This document shows, one piece after another, positions 6,020 through 12,572 of a DNA stretch of 12,572 nucleotides. The first letter of the stretch is position 1, and every line of letters starts with the position of its first letter. Source of the stretch: an uncultured Clostridia bacterium. GTDB lineage: Bacteria > Bacillota > Clostridia > Oscillospirales > Ruminococcaceae. The DNA lies in NCBI GenBank assembly GCA_947175045.1, contig CAMWLH010000027.1, forward strand, positions 1-12,572, written 5' to 3'. The notes under the pieces were generated by a model. That model was not told the DNA's origin. It ran no database searches and saw only the letters and a program-made list of their open reading frames with translations. The position numbers and the translations under genes were made by a program.

Positions 6020-7183
6020 ATGTATAATATACAGACATTAAATAAGATAGCCGCTTGCGGCACGGATTTACTTGACAAATCCAAATATACCTTCGGAGAT
6101 GATATTAAGAACCCCGACGCTATTCTGGTAAGGTCGGCGGCTATGCATGATATGGAGCTCGGCGACAATCTTCTCGCTATCGCGAGAGCGGGCGCGGGTA
6201 CTAATAATATCCCCATTGACAAGTGCAGCGAAAAGGGAGTAGTAGTGTTCAACACTCCGGGCGCTAACGCAAACGCGGTAAAAGAGCTGGTTATCGCAGC
6301 GCTGCTGATGTCCTCGCGCAAAATTCCCGCTTCGCTGGACTGGATAAATACCCTAAAGGGTAAGGGCGACGAGGTAGGAAAGTTGGTCGAAAAGGGCAAA
6401 AGCCAGTTCGCGGGTCCCGAGATAATGGGCAAGAAGCTCGGCGTTATCGGTCTGGGAGCTATCGGTATTCTGGTGGCGAACGCCGCGGCGGCGCTCGGTA
6501 TGGACGTTTACGGCGCAGACCCGTTCCTTTCGGTAGACGGAGCGCTCAAGCTGTCGGGCAAGGTCCACTATGTAAAGAGCAATAAGGAAATTTTTGAGCA
6601 GTGCGATTATATAACCCTGCACGTTCCGCTTCTGCCCGACACCAAGGGTATGATAAACGCGGAGGTCATCGCTTCAATGAAAAAGAACGTCCGTCTGCTG
6701 AATTTCAGCCGCGACGCTCTGGTTGACGAAAACGCTGTTATCGACGCGCTGAATAACGGCGGAATGGCTTGCTATGTCACCGACTTCCCGACAGACGCAC
6801 TTATCGGAGTAGATGGTGTTGTGGCTCTGCCCCACCTCGGAGCTTCCACGCCCGAGAGCGAGGACAACTGCGCGGTAATGGCAGTCAAGGAGATAATGGA
6901 CTATATCGAAAACGGAAATATCAAGAACTCCGTGAATCTGCCCAACGTTGAGATGAGCATTACAGGCAGCGCCAAGATATGCGTTATCCACAAGAACGTG
7001 GAGGGCGTTATCAACAGCCTTACCGCTCCCGTTTCGGCGGCGGGGCTGAATATCGAGAATATGTTGAGCAAGTCCAAGAAGGACTATGCGTACACCTGCC
7101 TTGACGTTTCGGGCAACACTACGGGCATAGAGTCCAAGCTGATGGAAGCGGCTAACGTTATTTCGGTAAGAGTTATCAAGTAA
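6020..7183 (+). CDS. serA: D-3-phosphoglycerate dehydrogenase SerA with ACT domain
   Basis: NAD-dependent enzyme oxidising 3-phosphoglycerate to 3-phosphohydroxypyruvate, the first committed step of serine synthesis and the step before SerC. The 387-residue protein shows a substrate-binding part (about 1-100) with AGAGTNNIP, a Rossmann NAD domain with GLGAIG (144-149) and acidic Asp167, catalytic Arg231 in NFSRDALVDE, His272 in LPHLGAS, and a C-terminal ACT domain (about 317-387), the usual serine-sensing module. The segment that normally carries the third catalytic residue as Glu reads YVTDFPTD here, so that Glu is not obvious. AAGGAG (6005-6010) lies nine bases before ATG 6020. A structured inverted repeat sits just upstream. 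Confidence 0.93.
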   Translation: MYNIQTLNKIAACGTDLLDKSKYTFGDDIKNPDAILVRSAAMHDMELGDNLLAIARAGAGTNNIPIDKCSEKGVVVFNTPGANANAVKELVIAALLMSSRKIPASLDWINTLKGKGDEVGKLVEKGKSQFAGPEIMGKKLGVIGLGAIGILVANAAAALGMDVYGADPFLSVDGALKLSGKVHYVKSNKEIFEQCDYITLHVPLLPDTKGMINAEVIASMKKNVRLLNFSRDALVDENAVIDALNNGGMACYVTDFPTDALIGVDGVVALPHLGASTPESEDNCAVMAVKEIMDYIENGNIKNSVNLPNVEMSITGSAKICVIHKNVEGVINSLTAPVSAAGLNIENMLSKSKKDYAYTCLDVSGNTTGIESKLMEAANVISVRVIK

Positions 7184-7211
7184 CTTCCGATCACGCCGGT
7201 AAGGAGGCTGT

Positions 7212-7814
7212 ATGAGCAGACTTAATTTTGCAATGGGCAAGCTGATATTGCTGCTGTTTGAGGCGGCGGTGGGAGTGGTTCTGCTGATAAATCCCATCGG
7301 CTTTGCGACGGTGTTTATTACGGTCGTGGGAGTGCTTCTCGCGGCGGTGGGACTGGTATTTATATTGCAGTATTTCCGCTCCGAGCCGCCGGAGGCTCAG
7401 AAGAGCCAAGGGTTGATGAAAGGCTGCTGCGCACTTCTGGTGGGATTGTTCTGCGCGCTGAATACACAGTGGTTTATCGACGCGTTTCCGTTTCTGACGG
7501 TGATACATGGTATAGTTATTCTTTTCACGGGAATAGTCCGTGCGCAGTGGGCTGTGGATATGCTGCGGCTTAAGCTGAAAAGATGGTATATCGCGGCGGC
7601 GGGAGCTGTTGTTTCGATAGTTCTCGCGGTGATAATTTTTGCAAATCCGTTTGGAGTGTCACAAGCTATATGGACATTTATCGGGATATCATTCCTGATA
7701 GACGCTGTCGCGGATCTTGCGGTGCTTATCTTCTCCGGAAAACGGGAGAGGGAAGCCGCAAAGCGGGAGATTGATATTCCTACGAACAGCTCCGACGAGG
7801 AAGACGCGGAGTAA
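7212..7814 (+). CDS. DUF308/HdeD-like integral membrane protein
   Basis: 200 residues with about six hydrophobic segments arranged as three similar pairs (approximately 8-28, 30-50, 68-84, 92-112, 124-144, 147-172), as in the HdeD/DUF308 family. The loops carry repeated NP motifs (INPIGF, ANPFGV). The C-terminus is cytoplasmic-looking and acidic (NSSDEEDAE). In enterobacteria HdeD is linked to acid resistance; a role here is unknown. AAGGAGG (7201-7207) lies four bases before the ATG, and the gene starts 28 nt after serA with no intervening promoter or terminator, so it is probably the last gene of the serine operon. Confidence 0.85.
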   Translation: MSRLNFAMGKLILLLFEAAVGVVLLINPIGFATVFITVVGVLLAAVGLVFILQYFRSEPPEAQKSQGLMKGCCALLVGLFCALNTQWFIDAFPFLTVIHGIVILFTGIVRAQWAVDMLRLKLKRWYIAAAGAVVSIVLAVIIFANPFGVSQAIWTFIGISFLIDAVADLAVLIFSGKREREAAKREIDIPTNSSDEEDAE

Positions 7815-7823
7815 CACGAAATC

Positions 7824-7853
7824 ACCGCCGCGCTTTTCAGCGCGGCGGTTTTG
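7824..7853 (+). terminator. Terminator of the serine operon
   Basis: Perfect 10-bp stem ACCGCCGCGC (7824-7833) with GCGCGGCGGT (7840-7849), TTTTCA loop, then TTTG. It lies 9 nt after the DUF308 stop. It may also stop the convergent minus-strand gene ending at 7883, although the minus side lacks a good T run. Confidence 0.85.
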
Positions 7854-7882
7854 TTATGAGAAAGCGCGCGGCTTTCATAGCC

Positions 7883-9040
7883 TTATGACACCAGATAATA
7901 AAATGCCGTCTGCGTTTGCTCGTTGATCGAGATGAACAAAACAGAACTGTCGTTTGAAAAGCACATATAGTTCATCGGAGTGTCGTCAACAATCACAAAC
8001 GAGTTTTTGTTGTAATCGTAAAATGATGGAACGACAGCCTCATAAGCACAGTCCCATATTCCGTAGCCTTTGCGGTTAAAGGTTATTTCCGAAAAATAGA
8101 TCTCCGCCGATTCAAACAGGTCTACCGGCTCGTTTCCTTTGATGAAGCCCACGCCGCTGCCGGTCACCAGCTCGGGATCGTCCGCGATGCTGTGGGTGTC
8201 GTATTTATAGGTGAAAACATCGTTAGTGCAGCTTATCCCAAACAGATCCCCGAAAAACTCCGCGTCAAACAGCAACTCCTCCCCGTTTTAGGTGAGGGCG
8301 TACACCCCGTCGTTGTTTTTGATGTAAGCGACCCCGCCGTTGTACGGCATAGTCAGCCGAGCCTTTTCCGATACGGTCTCGCCCTCGCCGCCGGGGGTGT
8401 ATTTGCACACCTTGGTATCCAGAATGTCGGAATAGGTATCCCCGTACACATCAAAATAAAGAACGTCTCCGACAAAAGTAAAGTACCCTACCGTACTCCA
8501 GCTGGGTGCGTCAAAAGTCATAACGGTAAAGTCCTCCCCGGTCTCTGTGTCAAAACAACGTATTTCCCGGTAATCGCCGCTGAGCTGACTGTTACTGTCG
8601 TCAATATCTTCGTTTGAATATAGGCATACGATATATCGGTCGTTGAAAGCGCAAACACCTGCGACCAAGCCTTCGGGGCTTTTGATGAGCGTCTGATAAG
8701 TACCTTTTGGGATATTATATGCCCCTATCTCGGAACAGTTTTTCTCCACATCGTCAAAGGTGAAAATAATATCGCCGTTGTTATTCAATCCACATACGTC
8801 ATAATATTTTAATCCCTTAACACGCCAGAAATATTCAAAGAAATGCTCTCCCAACGTCCAAGAGCTTACCAGACCGGAGCTGACCTCATAATTTTGAGCA
8901 TTTGTTATCGACGCATCGTTCCGAATGGATATGACCGACTTAAATCTGTCCTCAAGCTCTTTAGGAACTGCATTCTTCGATGAGCAGCCTGTCAGAGCAA
9001 CCAGCAATGCCGCCGATAGTAATAGTGACTTTAGTTTCAT
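7883..9040 (-). pseudogene. Lipoprotein gene interrupted by an in-frame stop codon
   Basis: From ATG 9040 (GGAGG five bases upstream) a lipoprotein begins with signal peptide MKLKSLLLSAALLVALTGC, lipidated Cys19. The first open part is 250 residues, ending GVYALT at TAA (8290-8288). The same frame then continues without a break from AACGGGGAG for 134 residues to the stop at 7883-7885, reading NGEELLFDAEFFGDLFGIS and onward. The whole would be about 385 residues. Single-base changes from CAA, GAA or AAA would give the TAA. Repeated short beta-rich units (IFTFDD, IRCFDTETGED, KYTPGGEGE) suggest a beta-propeller-like surface protein, but no family was identified. Likely a recent nonsense pseudogene, unless the stop is read through or is a sequencing error. 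Confidence 0.75.
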
Positions 9041-9080
9041 ACTGCCTCCGTTAATAAAAAAATTGTTGTTTCTTTAAACT

Positions 9081-9108
9081 ATGCTTCCCCCAAAAATGGG
9101 GGAAGCAT
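9081..9108 (-). terminator. Perfect 12-bp palindromic hairpin, possible terminator
   Basis: ATGCTTCCCCCA (9081-9092) pairs perfectly with TGGGGGAAGCAT (9097-9108) around AAAA. It lies 8 nt after the stop of the C39-like fragment in its transcription direction and 41 nt before the lipoprotein start. No strong T run follows (AGTTTAAAG), so it may only partly terminate, or act as an mRNA-stabilising stem. Confidence 0.5.
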
Positions 9109-9115
9109 GCCATGT

Positions 9116-9481
9116 TCAGTATACTATTCCATCAGAATTGGTACTAAGTTGCTTGAAGTCGACGTTATATTTTTTGGGAACTTGGGTAAACCCATCTATT
9201 CCCGATGCGGGATCACAAATCCTAATGCTATTGCCTGTCCAGCCATAGCATACAACCCAGTGCTTAAATCCGTCTTTGCTGTTAGGGTATTTATCATAAA
9301 ACTTACTGGATGTATTTGATCTAACAAATATAGCAACGGGGTAATCCATATATGTTGTACTTTTTATTCTTTCAAAATATCCACTTGCCGTTGGTATTTC
9401 TTTATTGTACGGATATACGGCATATATCCATTCTCTGCGCCCGTTTTGGTCGTATTGCCATTGGTTAAGACCGTACATCAT
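9116..9481 (-). pseudogene. Truncated C39-like (papain-type) cysteine peptidase fragment
   Basis: The open frame runs from about 9553 to TGA at 9116. The C-terminal part reads GFKHWVVCYGWTGNSIRICD followed by PASGIDGFTQVP, matching the His and Asp catalytic region of C39-like peptidase folds (HW-V--G then DP--G). The N-terminal half with the catalytic cysteine is absent. The frame upstream of 9512 is occupied by a consensus promoter, so translation could start only near the tandem ATGs at 9481 and 9478, without any Shine-Dalgarno sequence. About 121 residues would remain. The fragment is AT-richer than the neighbouring housekeeping genes. I read it as a 5'-deleted remnant; an inhibitor-like or regulatory small protein is less likely. 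Confidence 0.6.
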
Positions 9482-9518
9482 ATATATTGTAGTATTTGGG
9501 GTCAGCTGTTTCAATTTT

Positions 9519-9547
9519 ATTATACGGCGATTTTTCCAAACTGTCAA
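9519..9547 (-). promoter_or_regulatory. Consensus promoter reading into the C39-like fragment
   Basis: On the minus strand TTGACA (9547-9542), 17 bp, TATAAT (9524-9519). Perfect match. Transcription would start near 9512, about 30 nt before the first ATG of the fragment, and could continue into the split lipoprotein gene, for which I see no other promoter. Confidence 0.8.
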
Positions 9548-9622
9548 GGCTTTTCACATGATTTTCACAAAGGTTAAAAATCTTTATTGACGTTACCAAA
9601 GTTGCGCTTTTGATACTAAATT

Positions 9623-9681
9623 ATATAAAAACGCCGCTCCATTTTTGATAAAACTACCAAAAATTTTAAAATACCGATAAA
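9623..9681 (+). repeat. Imperfect direct repeat, copy A
   Basis: Aligned with copy B (10644-10703), a shared block CGCTCCATTTTTGATA is identical. The following 31 positions agree at 26 sites, and the leading ATATAAAAA also matches. Inside lies the inverted repeat TTTTTG (9642-9647) with CAAAAA (9658-9663). The two copies bracket the DUF554 gene in the same orientation. Confidence 0.75.
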
Positions 9682-9707
9682 TGTTGGCGAATTAAATTTC
9701 AAAAAGT

Positions 9708-9738
9708 CGCGCATTTGCCGAATGGCAAATGAAGCGCG
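9708..9738. repeat. Inverted repeat hairpin upstream of the DUF554 gene
   Basis: CGCGC plus ATTTGCC (9708-9719) pairs with GGCAAAT (9724-9730) and GCGCG (9734-9738), with a 3-nt GAA bulge and a GAAT loop. On the minus strand it is followed by ACTTTTTG, a weak terminator signature, but no minus-strand gene ends here. It may be an orphan terminator or a binding site. Confidence 0.5.
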
Positions 9739-9838
9739 GTTTCCTCGTAAAATTATAATGCAAAGGATCGGAAAAATCCCTATTTTTATTATACACCATC
9801 AAACAAATACAGTTAAGCGGTTTTTGTGTAATAAAATC

Positions 9839-9867
9839 TTGACAAATCAAGTGATCTACGTTATAAT
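9839..9867 (+). promoter_or_regulatory. Consensus promoter of the DUF554 gene
   Basis: TTGACA (9839-9844), 17 bp, TATAAT (9862-9867), 35 nt before the start codon. The first 12 bases TTGACAAATCAA are identical to those of the ABC operon promoter (2923-2912 on the minus strand). Confidence 0.85.
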
Positions 9868-9902
9868 ATTCAAGGCTAAAAGCGGACGAAAGAGGGGATA
9901 TA

Positions 9903-10625
9903 ATGCCAGGACTGGGAACGATAATAAACACTGCCGCGATAATCATAGGCGGATTGTGCGGGCTGCTTTTCGGGCGGTTTCTAAAGGAGCGCTGCCAGGA
10001 TACGCTGCAAAAGACCTGCGGTGTGTGCGTGCTGTTTATAGGCATAGGCGGAGCGCTGGAGGGTATGCTCACGGTGGAGGGCGCGTCGGTGTTGAGCGGC
10101 GGGACTATACTTATAATAGGCTGCCTTGCGCTGGGCGCTCTGGTGGGAGAGATAATAAATATCGAGGGGCTTTTCGAGCGCTTTGGGGAATGGCTAAAGA
10201 TCAAGACGGGCAACGCAAAGGACAAGGGCTTTGTAAACGGATTTGTCACTGCCTCGCTCACGGTGTGCATAGGCGCTATGGCAATAGTGGGGGCTATACG
10301 CGACGGAATACTCGGGGACTGCTCAGTGCTGGTCACAAAGGCGATACTGGACTTCATTATTATAATGGTGATGACCTGCTCCCTCGGAAAGGGCTGCATT
10401 TTTTCCGCGATACCCGTCGCGGCGCTCCAGGGGCTGATAACCGCTCTCGCGCATTTTATCAAGCCCATTATGACGGACGCGGCGCTGGCGAACCTCTCGC
10501 TTGTCGGCTCGATACTTATTTTCTGCGTTGGGATAAATCTTGTGTGGGATAAGAGAGTACGCGTTGCCAACCTGCTTCCCGCCATAATATTCGCCGTTGC
10601 CGCGGCGTTTGCGGGAATTACATAA
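9903..10625 (+). CDS. DUF554-family membrane protein (YdfK-like)
   Basis: 240-residue integral membrane protein. It begins MPGLGTIINTAAIIIGGLCG, the typical opening of DUF554 proteins, and has about seven hydrophobic segments (roughly 4-25, 36-56, 64-84, 111-134, 142-160, 165-185, 198-235). The segments GALVGEIINIEG, FVNGFVTASLTVCIGAMAIVG, and KAILDFIIIMV are characteristic of the family. Members are often annotated as possible transporters; substrate and mechanism are not established as far as I know. AGAGGGG (9891-9897) precedes ATG 9903. It appears to be a single-gene unit, with its own consensus promoter, lying between two direct repeats. No clear terminator follows the stop. Confidence 0.9.
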   Translation: MPGLGTIINTAAIIIGGLCGLLFGRFLKERCQDTLQKTCGVCVLFIGIGGALEGMLTVEGASVLSGGTILIIGCLALGALVGEIINIEGLFERFGEWLKIKTGNAKDKGFVNGFVTASLTVCIGAMAIVGAIRDGILGDCSVLVTKAILDFIIIMVMTCSLGKGCIFSAIPVAALQGLITALAHFIKPIMTDAALANLSLVGSILIFCVGINLVWDKRVRVANLLPAIIFAVAAAFAGIT

Positions 10626-10643
10626 TACGTGGTAAGCCACATA

Positions 10644-10703
10644 ATATAAAAAATATCGCTCCATTTTTGATAGAATTACCAAAAAATTTAAAATGCTGAT
10701 AAA
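10644..10703 (+). repeat. Imperfect direct repeat, copy B
   Basis: Second copy of the 9623-9681 repeat, about 85 percent identical by eye. It keeps the inverted repeat TTTTTG (10664-10669) with CAAAAA (10680-10685). It ends 5 bp before the -35 box of the aldo/keto reductase promoter, so it is placed where an activator or repressor site could act. Confidence 0.75.
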
Positions 10704-10707
10704 GTAT

Positions 10708-10736
10708 TTGACTTTTTAAAAAATAAGAGTTATAAT
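10708..10736 (+). promoter_or_regulatory. Promoter of the aldo/keto reductase operon
   Basis: TTGACT (10708-10713), 17 bp, TATAAT (10731-10736). One mismatch to consensus in the -35 box. It lies 53 nt before the chosen start codon and just downstream of direct repeat copy B. Confidence 0.8.
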
Positions 10737-10789
10737 GTTAAAAGGGGAACGAGTTGCTCCGAAATAATCAAGAAAGAAGGTCGAACACA

Positions 10790-11926
10790 ATGCTTTATAA
10801 GGATTTTCAGGACATTAAACTGTCAACTCTCGGACTGGGCTGTATGCGGCTTCCCGTAAAGAACGGAAACGACGCGGAGATCGACGAGGAGCAGACCGCC
10901 GAGATGGTGGACTACGCCATCAAAAACGGCATAAATTACTTCGATACGGCGTGGGGATATCACGCGGGCATGTCGGAAACGGTTATCGGCAAAATTCTTT
11001 CAAAATACCCGCGCGAAAGCTTCTATCTGGCTTCAAAATTCCCGGGATACGACCTGTCCAACATGGACAAGGTGGAAGAGATTTTTGAAAAGCAGCTCGA
11101 AAAATGCGGGGTCGATTATTTTGACTTCTACCTTTTCCACAATGTCTGCGAGATGAATATTGAACAATACCTCGACCCCAAATACGGTATTTTCGACTAC
11201 CTCATCAAACAGAAGGAAAACGGCAGAATAAAGCATCTGGGCTTTTCGGCGCACGGCAGCGTGGAGGTCATGAAGCGCTTTCTGGACGCTTACGGGGAGC
11301 ATATGGAATTTTGCCAGATACAGCTTAACTACATAGACTGGGCGTTCCAGAATGCCAAGGAAAAGGTATATCTCGTTAAATCCCGCAGGATACCCGTTTG
11401 GGTCATGGAACCTCTGCGCGGAGGAGACCTGGCGAAGATGTCCGACGAGGAGACCGCGCGGCTTAAGGAGCTCCGTCCAGAGGAGAGCGTTCCCGCGTGG
11501 GCTTTCAGATTTTTGCAGTCGCTGCCCGCGGTAAAGCTCACGCTTTCGGGAATGTCTAACTTTGAGCAGCTCAAGGAAAATATCGAGATATTCTCCGAGG
11601 ATAAACCGCTCTCCGACACGGAGATGGACACTATACTGGATATCGCGGACAAGCGGATAGAGAAGATTGCTCTGCCCTGCACCGCCTGCCGCTACTGCAC
11701 GACACACTGTCCGCTCGGACTGGATATCCCCAATCTTATCGCGCTGTATAACGAGCACTGCTTCACGCACGGCGGATTTATCGCGCCCATGGCTCTGATG
11801 GCCATTCCCGACGATAAAAAGCCCTCCGCGTGTATCGGCTGCCGAAGCTGCGAGGCGGTCTGTCCGCAGCAGATAAAAATACCAGACGCCATGGCGGATT
11901 TCGCCGCAAAAATGGCGCAGAACTAG
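10790..11926 (+). CDS. Aldo/keto reductase with C-terminal 2[4Fe-4S] ferredoxin domain
   Basis: 378-residue cytoplasmic oxidoreductase of the COG1453-type group common in anaerobes. The N-terminal TIM-barrel (about 1-280) shows the aldo/keto reductase tetrad: Asp52 in FDTAWGYH, Tyr57, Lys83 in ASKFP and His117 in LFHNV. The tail has two cysteine sets of the 4Fe-4S type, C297-C300-C303-C307 (CTACRYCTTHCP) and C348-C351-C354-C358 (CIGCRSCEAVCP). The iron-sulfur clusters suggest electron transfer to or from ferredoxin-like partners besides NAD(P)H; the substrate is unknown. I chose ATG 10790, preceded by AAGAAGG at nine bases. An in-frame TTG at 10754 lacks a better site. An ECF-type S-component gene follows 15 nt after the stop. 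Confidence 0.92.
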   Translation: MLYKDFQDIKLSTLGLGCMRLPVKNGNDAEIDEEQTAEMVDYAIKNGINYFDTAWGYHAGMSETVIGKILSKYPRESFYLASKFPGYDLSNMDKVEEIFEKQLEKCGVDYFDFYLFHNVCEMNIEQYLDPKYGIFDYLIKQKENGRIKHLGFSAHGSVEVMKRFLDAYGEHMEFCQIQLNYIDWAFQNAKEKVYLVKSRRIPVWVMEPLRGGDLAKMSDEETARLKELRPEESVPAWAFRFLQSLPAVKLTLSGMSNFEQLKENIEIFSEDKPLSDTEMDTILDIADKRIEKIALPCTACRYCTTHCPLGLDIPNLIALYNEHCFTHGGFIAPMALMAIPDDKKPSACIGCRSCEAVCPQQIKIPDAMADFAAKMAQN

Positions 11927-11941
11927 AAAGGAGCTTAAATT

Positions 11942-12493
11942 ATGAACACTATCGCAAAATCAGGAAAACGCCTTTCGGTAAAGGCTCAGGCTTTGGCGGC
12001 GCTTATTGCCGTTATCGCGGCGGTGGCACTGCCGCAGATACTTCACCTGCTGGGCGCGGCTTCGGGGCTGGGTTCGTCTCTGGGTGAGATATTCCTGCCC
12101 ATGCACCTGCCGATCATGCTTGTGGGACTAATGGCGGGACCTTTCGCGGGAGCAGCCGCGGGACTGGTCGCTCCGCTGCTCAGTTCGCTGATGACCTCCA
12201 TGCCCGCGGCGGGGATACTCCCCTTTATGATGATAGAGCTCTGCGTTTACGGGCTCGCGGCGGGAGCGCTCAGAAGCGTTAAAATTCCCACCGTTTTAAA
12301 GGTGCTTGTCACGCAGATAGCGGGAAGAGCAGTCCGCGCGGGCGCGATATGCCTTGCGGTCTACGCATTCGGGTATGATAAGGTAGGCGTTGCGATCATC
12401 TGGACAAGTATCGCAATGGGACTTATCGGCATAGCGCTCCAGCTTGTTATCATTCCGTTGATAATGTACAGACTTGACGGGATCAAGGAATAG
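11942..12493 (+). CDS. ECF transporter S-component-like membrane protein
   Basis: 183-residue integral membrane protein with about six hydrophobic segments (roughly 14-38, 50-70, 72-88, 92-110, 118-140, 148-175). The segment GEIFLPMHLPIMLVGLMAGP is typical of substrate-binding S components of energy-coupling-factor vitamin transporters, where this region lies at the binding site. The substrate cannot be read from the sequence. S components of group II share an EcfAAT module encoded elsewhere, and no ECF ATPase is present here. AAAGGAG (11927-11933) overlaps the end of the AKR stop codon region and sits eight bases before the ATG, so the two genes are cotranscribed. A hairpin follows the stop. 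Confidence 0.82.
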   Translation: MNTIAKSGKRLSVKAQALAALIAVIAAVALPQILHLLGAASGLGSSLGEIFLPMHLPIMLVGLMAGPFAGAAAGLVAPLLSSLMTSMPAAGILPFMMIELCVYGLAAGALRSVKIPTVLKVLVTQIAGRAVRAGAICLAVYAFGYDKVGVAIIWTSIAMGLIGIALQLVIIPLIMYRLDGIKE

Positions 12494-12513
12494 TAGTTTT
12501 TGAAATTCAAGAT

Positions 12514-12547
12514 TTTATCCCCCTTTGGCTAAAGGGGGATAAATAAT
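12514..12547 (+). terminator. 13-bp palindromic terminator after the S-component gene
   Basis: TTTATCCCCCTTT (12514-12526) pairs perfectly with AAAGGGGGATAAA (12531-12543) around GGCT, followed by TAATAATTT. The T tract is modest, but the hairpin lies 20 nt after the stop and closes the AKR operon. Its C5/G5 core resembles the hairpin at 9081-9108. Confidence 0.65.
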
Positions 12548-12572
12548 AATTTATGCTAGCACGCTAATAATT

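Larger units (their letters stand above)
9548..9838. other. AT-rich intergenic region
   Basis: No gene was found between the minus-strand promoter and the DUF554 promoter. The region holds direct repeat copy A (9623-9681), an inverted repeat at 9708-9738, and AT-rich sequence. A minus-strand frame covering 9692-10642 is a shadow of the DUF554 gene. Confidence 0.6.

Noticed and set aside
7860..7876. Small palindrome GAAAGC-GCGCG-GCTTTC near the convergent ends
   Set aside because: Six base pairs with no T run on either side; not clearly a terminator.
9482..9547. N-terminal extension of the C39-like fragment to TTG 9547
   Set aside because: This stretch overlaps a perfect -35/-10 promoter and would lie upstream of the transcription start.
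9692..10642. Long minus-strand open frame of 316 codons
   Set aside because: It is antisense to the DUF554 gene, which has family motifs, a ribosome binding site and a promoter; the antisense product is a low-complexity Ser/Pro/Ile-rich chain.
11033..11770. Minus-strand open frame of 245 codons
   Set aside because: Antisense shadow of the aldo/keto reductase gene.
1..12572. CRISPR array, tRNA, rRNA, transposase or toxin-antitoxin pair
   Set aside because: No regularly spaced repeats, cloverleaf, conserved rRNA segment or recognisable mobile-element or toxin protein was seen in any frame.

Overview
The window looks like a chromosomal stretch from a Gram-positive anaerobe of the class Clostridia, probably Ruminococcaceae/Oscillospiraceae. 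This is inferred from strong AGGAGG ribosome binding sites, near-perfect TTGACA-N17-TATAAT promoters, rho-independent terminators, Firmicutes-type lipoprotein signals, an aldo/keto reductase carrying a 2[4Fe-4S] tail, and DUF6440, DUF554 and ECF-type membrane proteins. No species can be named from the sequence alone.

Layout: (1) 1-74 is the 3' end of an unidentified + strand gene, followed by a terminator. (2) 112-2629, minus strand, is an ABC importer operon of the nitrate/sulfonate/taurine class: lipoprotein binding protein, permease, ATPase. It has a consensus promoter, a roughly 250-nt leader with an internal terminator and a complementary antiterminator segment, and a second terminator between the binding-protein gene and the permease gene. 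(3) 3037-4230, plus strand, is a secreted acidic protein of unknown function, fired from a second consensus promoter back to back with the first. It is followed by a short orphan coding tail and two tandem terminators. (4) 4439-7852 is a serine biosynthesis cluster: promoter, serC, a small DUF6440 gene, a three-way-junction inverted-repeat element, serA with an ACT domain, a DUF308/HdeD-like membrane protein, and a strong terminator. (5) 7883-9547, minus strand, is a decayed-looking region: a lipoprotein gene split by an in-frame TAA, preceded by the N-terminally truncated end of a C39-like peptidase whose promoter abuts the truncated coding sequence. (6) 9623-10703 holds a DUF554 membrane protein gene between two imperfect direct repeats of about 60 bp. 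(7) 10708-12543 holds an aldo/keto reductase with a two-cluster ferredoxin tail and an ECF-transporter S-component-like protein, closed by a 13-bp hairpin.

SerC and SerA catalyse consecutive steps from 3-phosphoglycerate to phosphoserine, so the central block is a serine operon with two extra passengers. The ABC operon imports a small solute that cannot be identified here. The most interesting signals are in the non-coding parts: the unassigned leader of the ABC operon, the three-way-junction element before serA, the paired direct repeats around DUF554, and the nonsense-split lipoprotein gene. I found no CRISPR array, tRNA, rRNA, transposase or phage gene.
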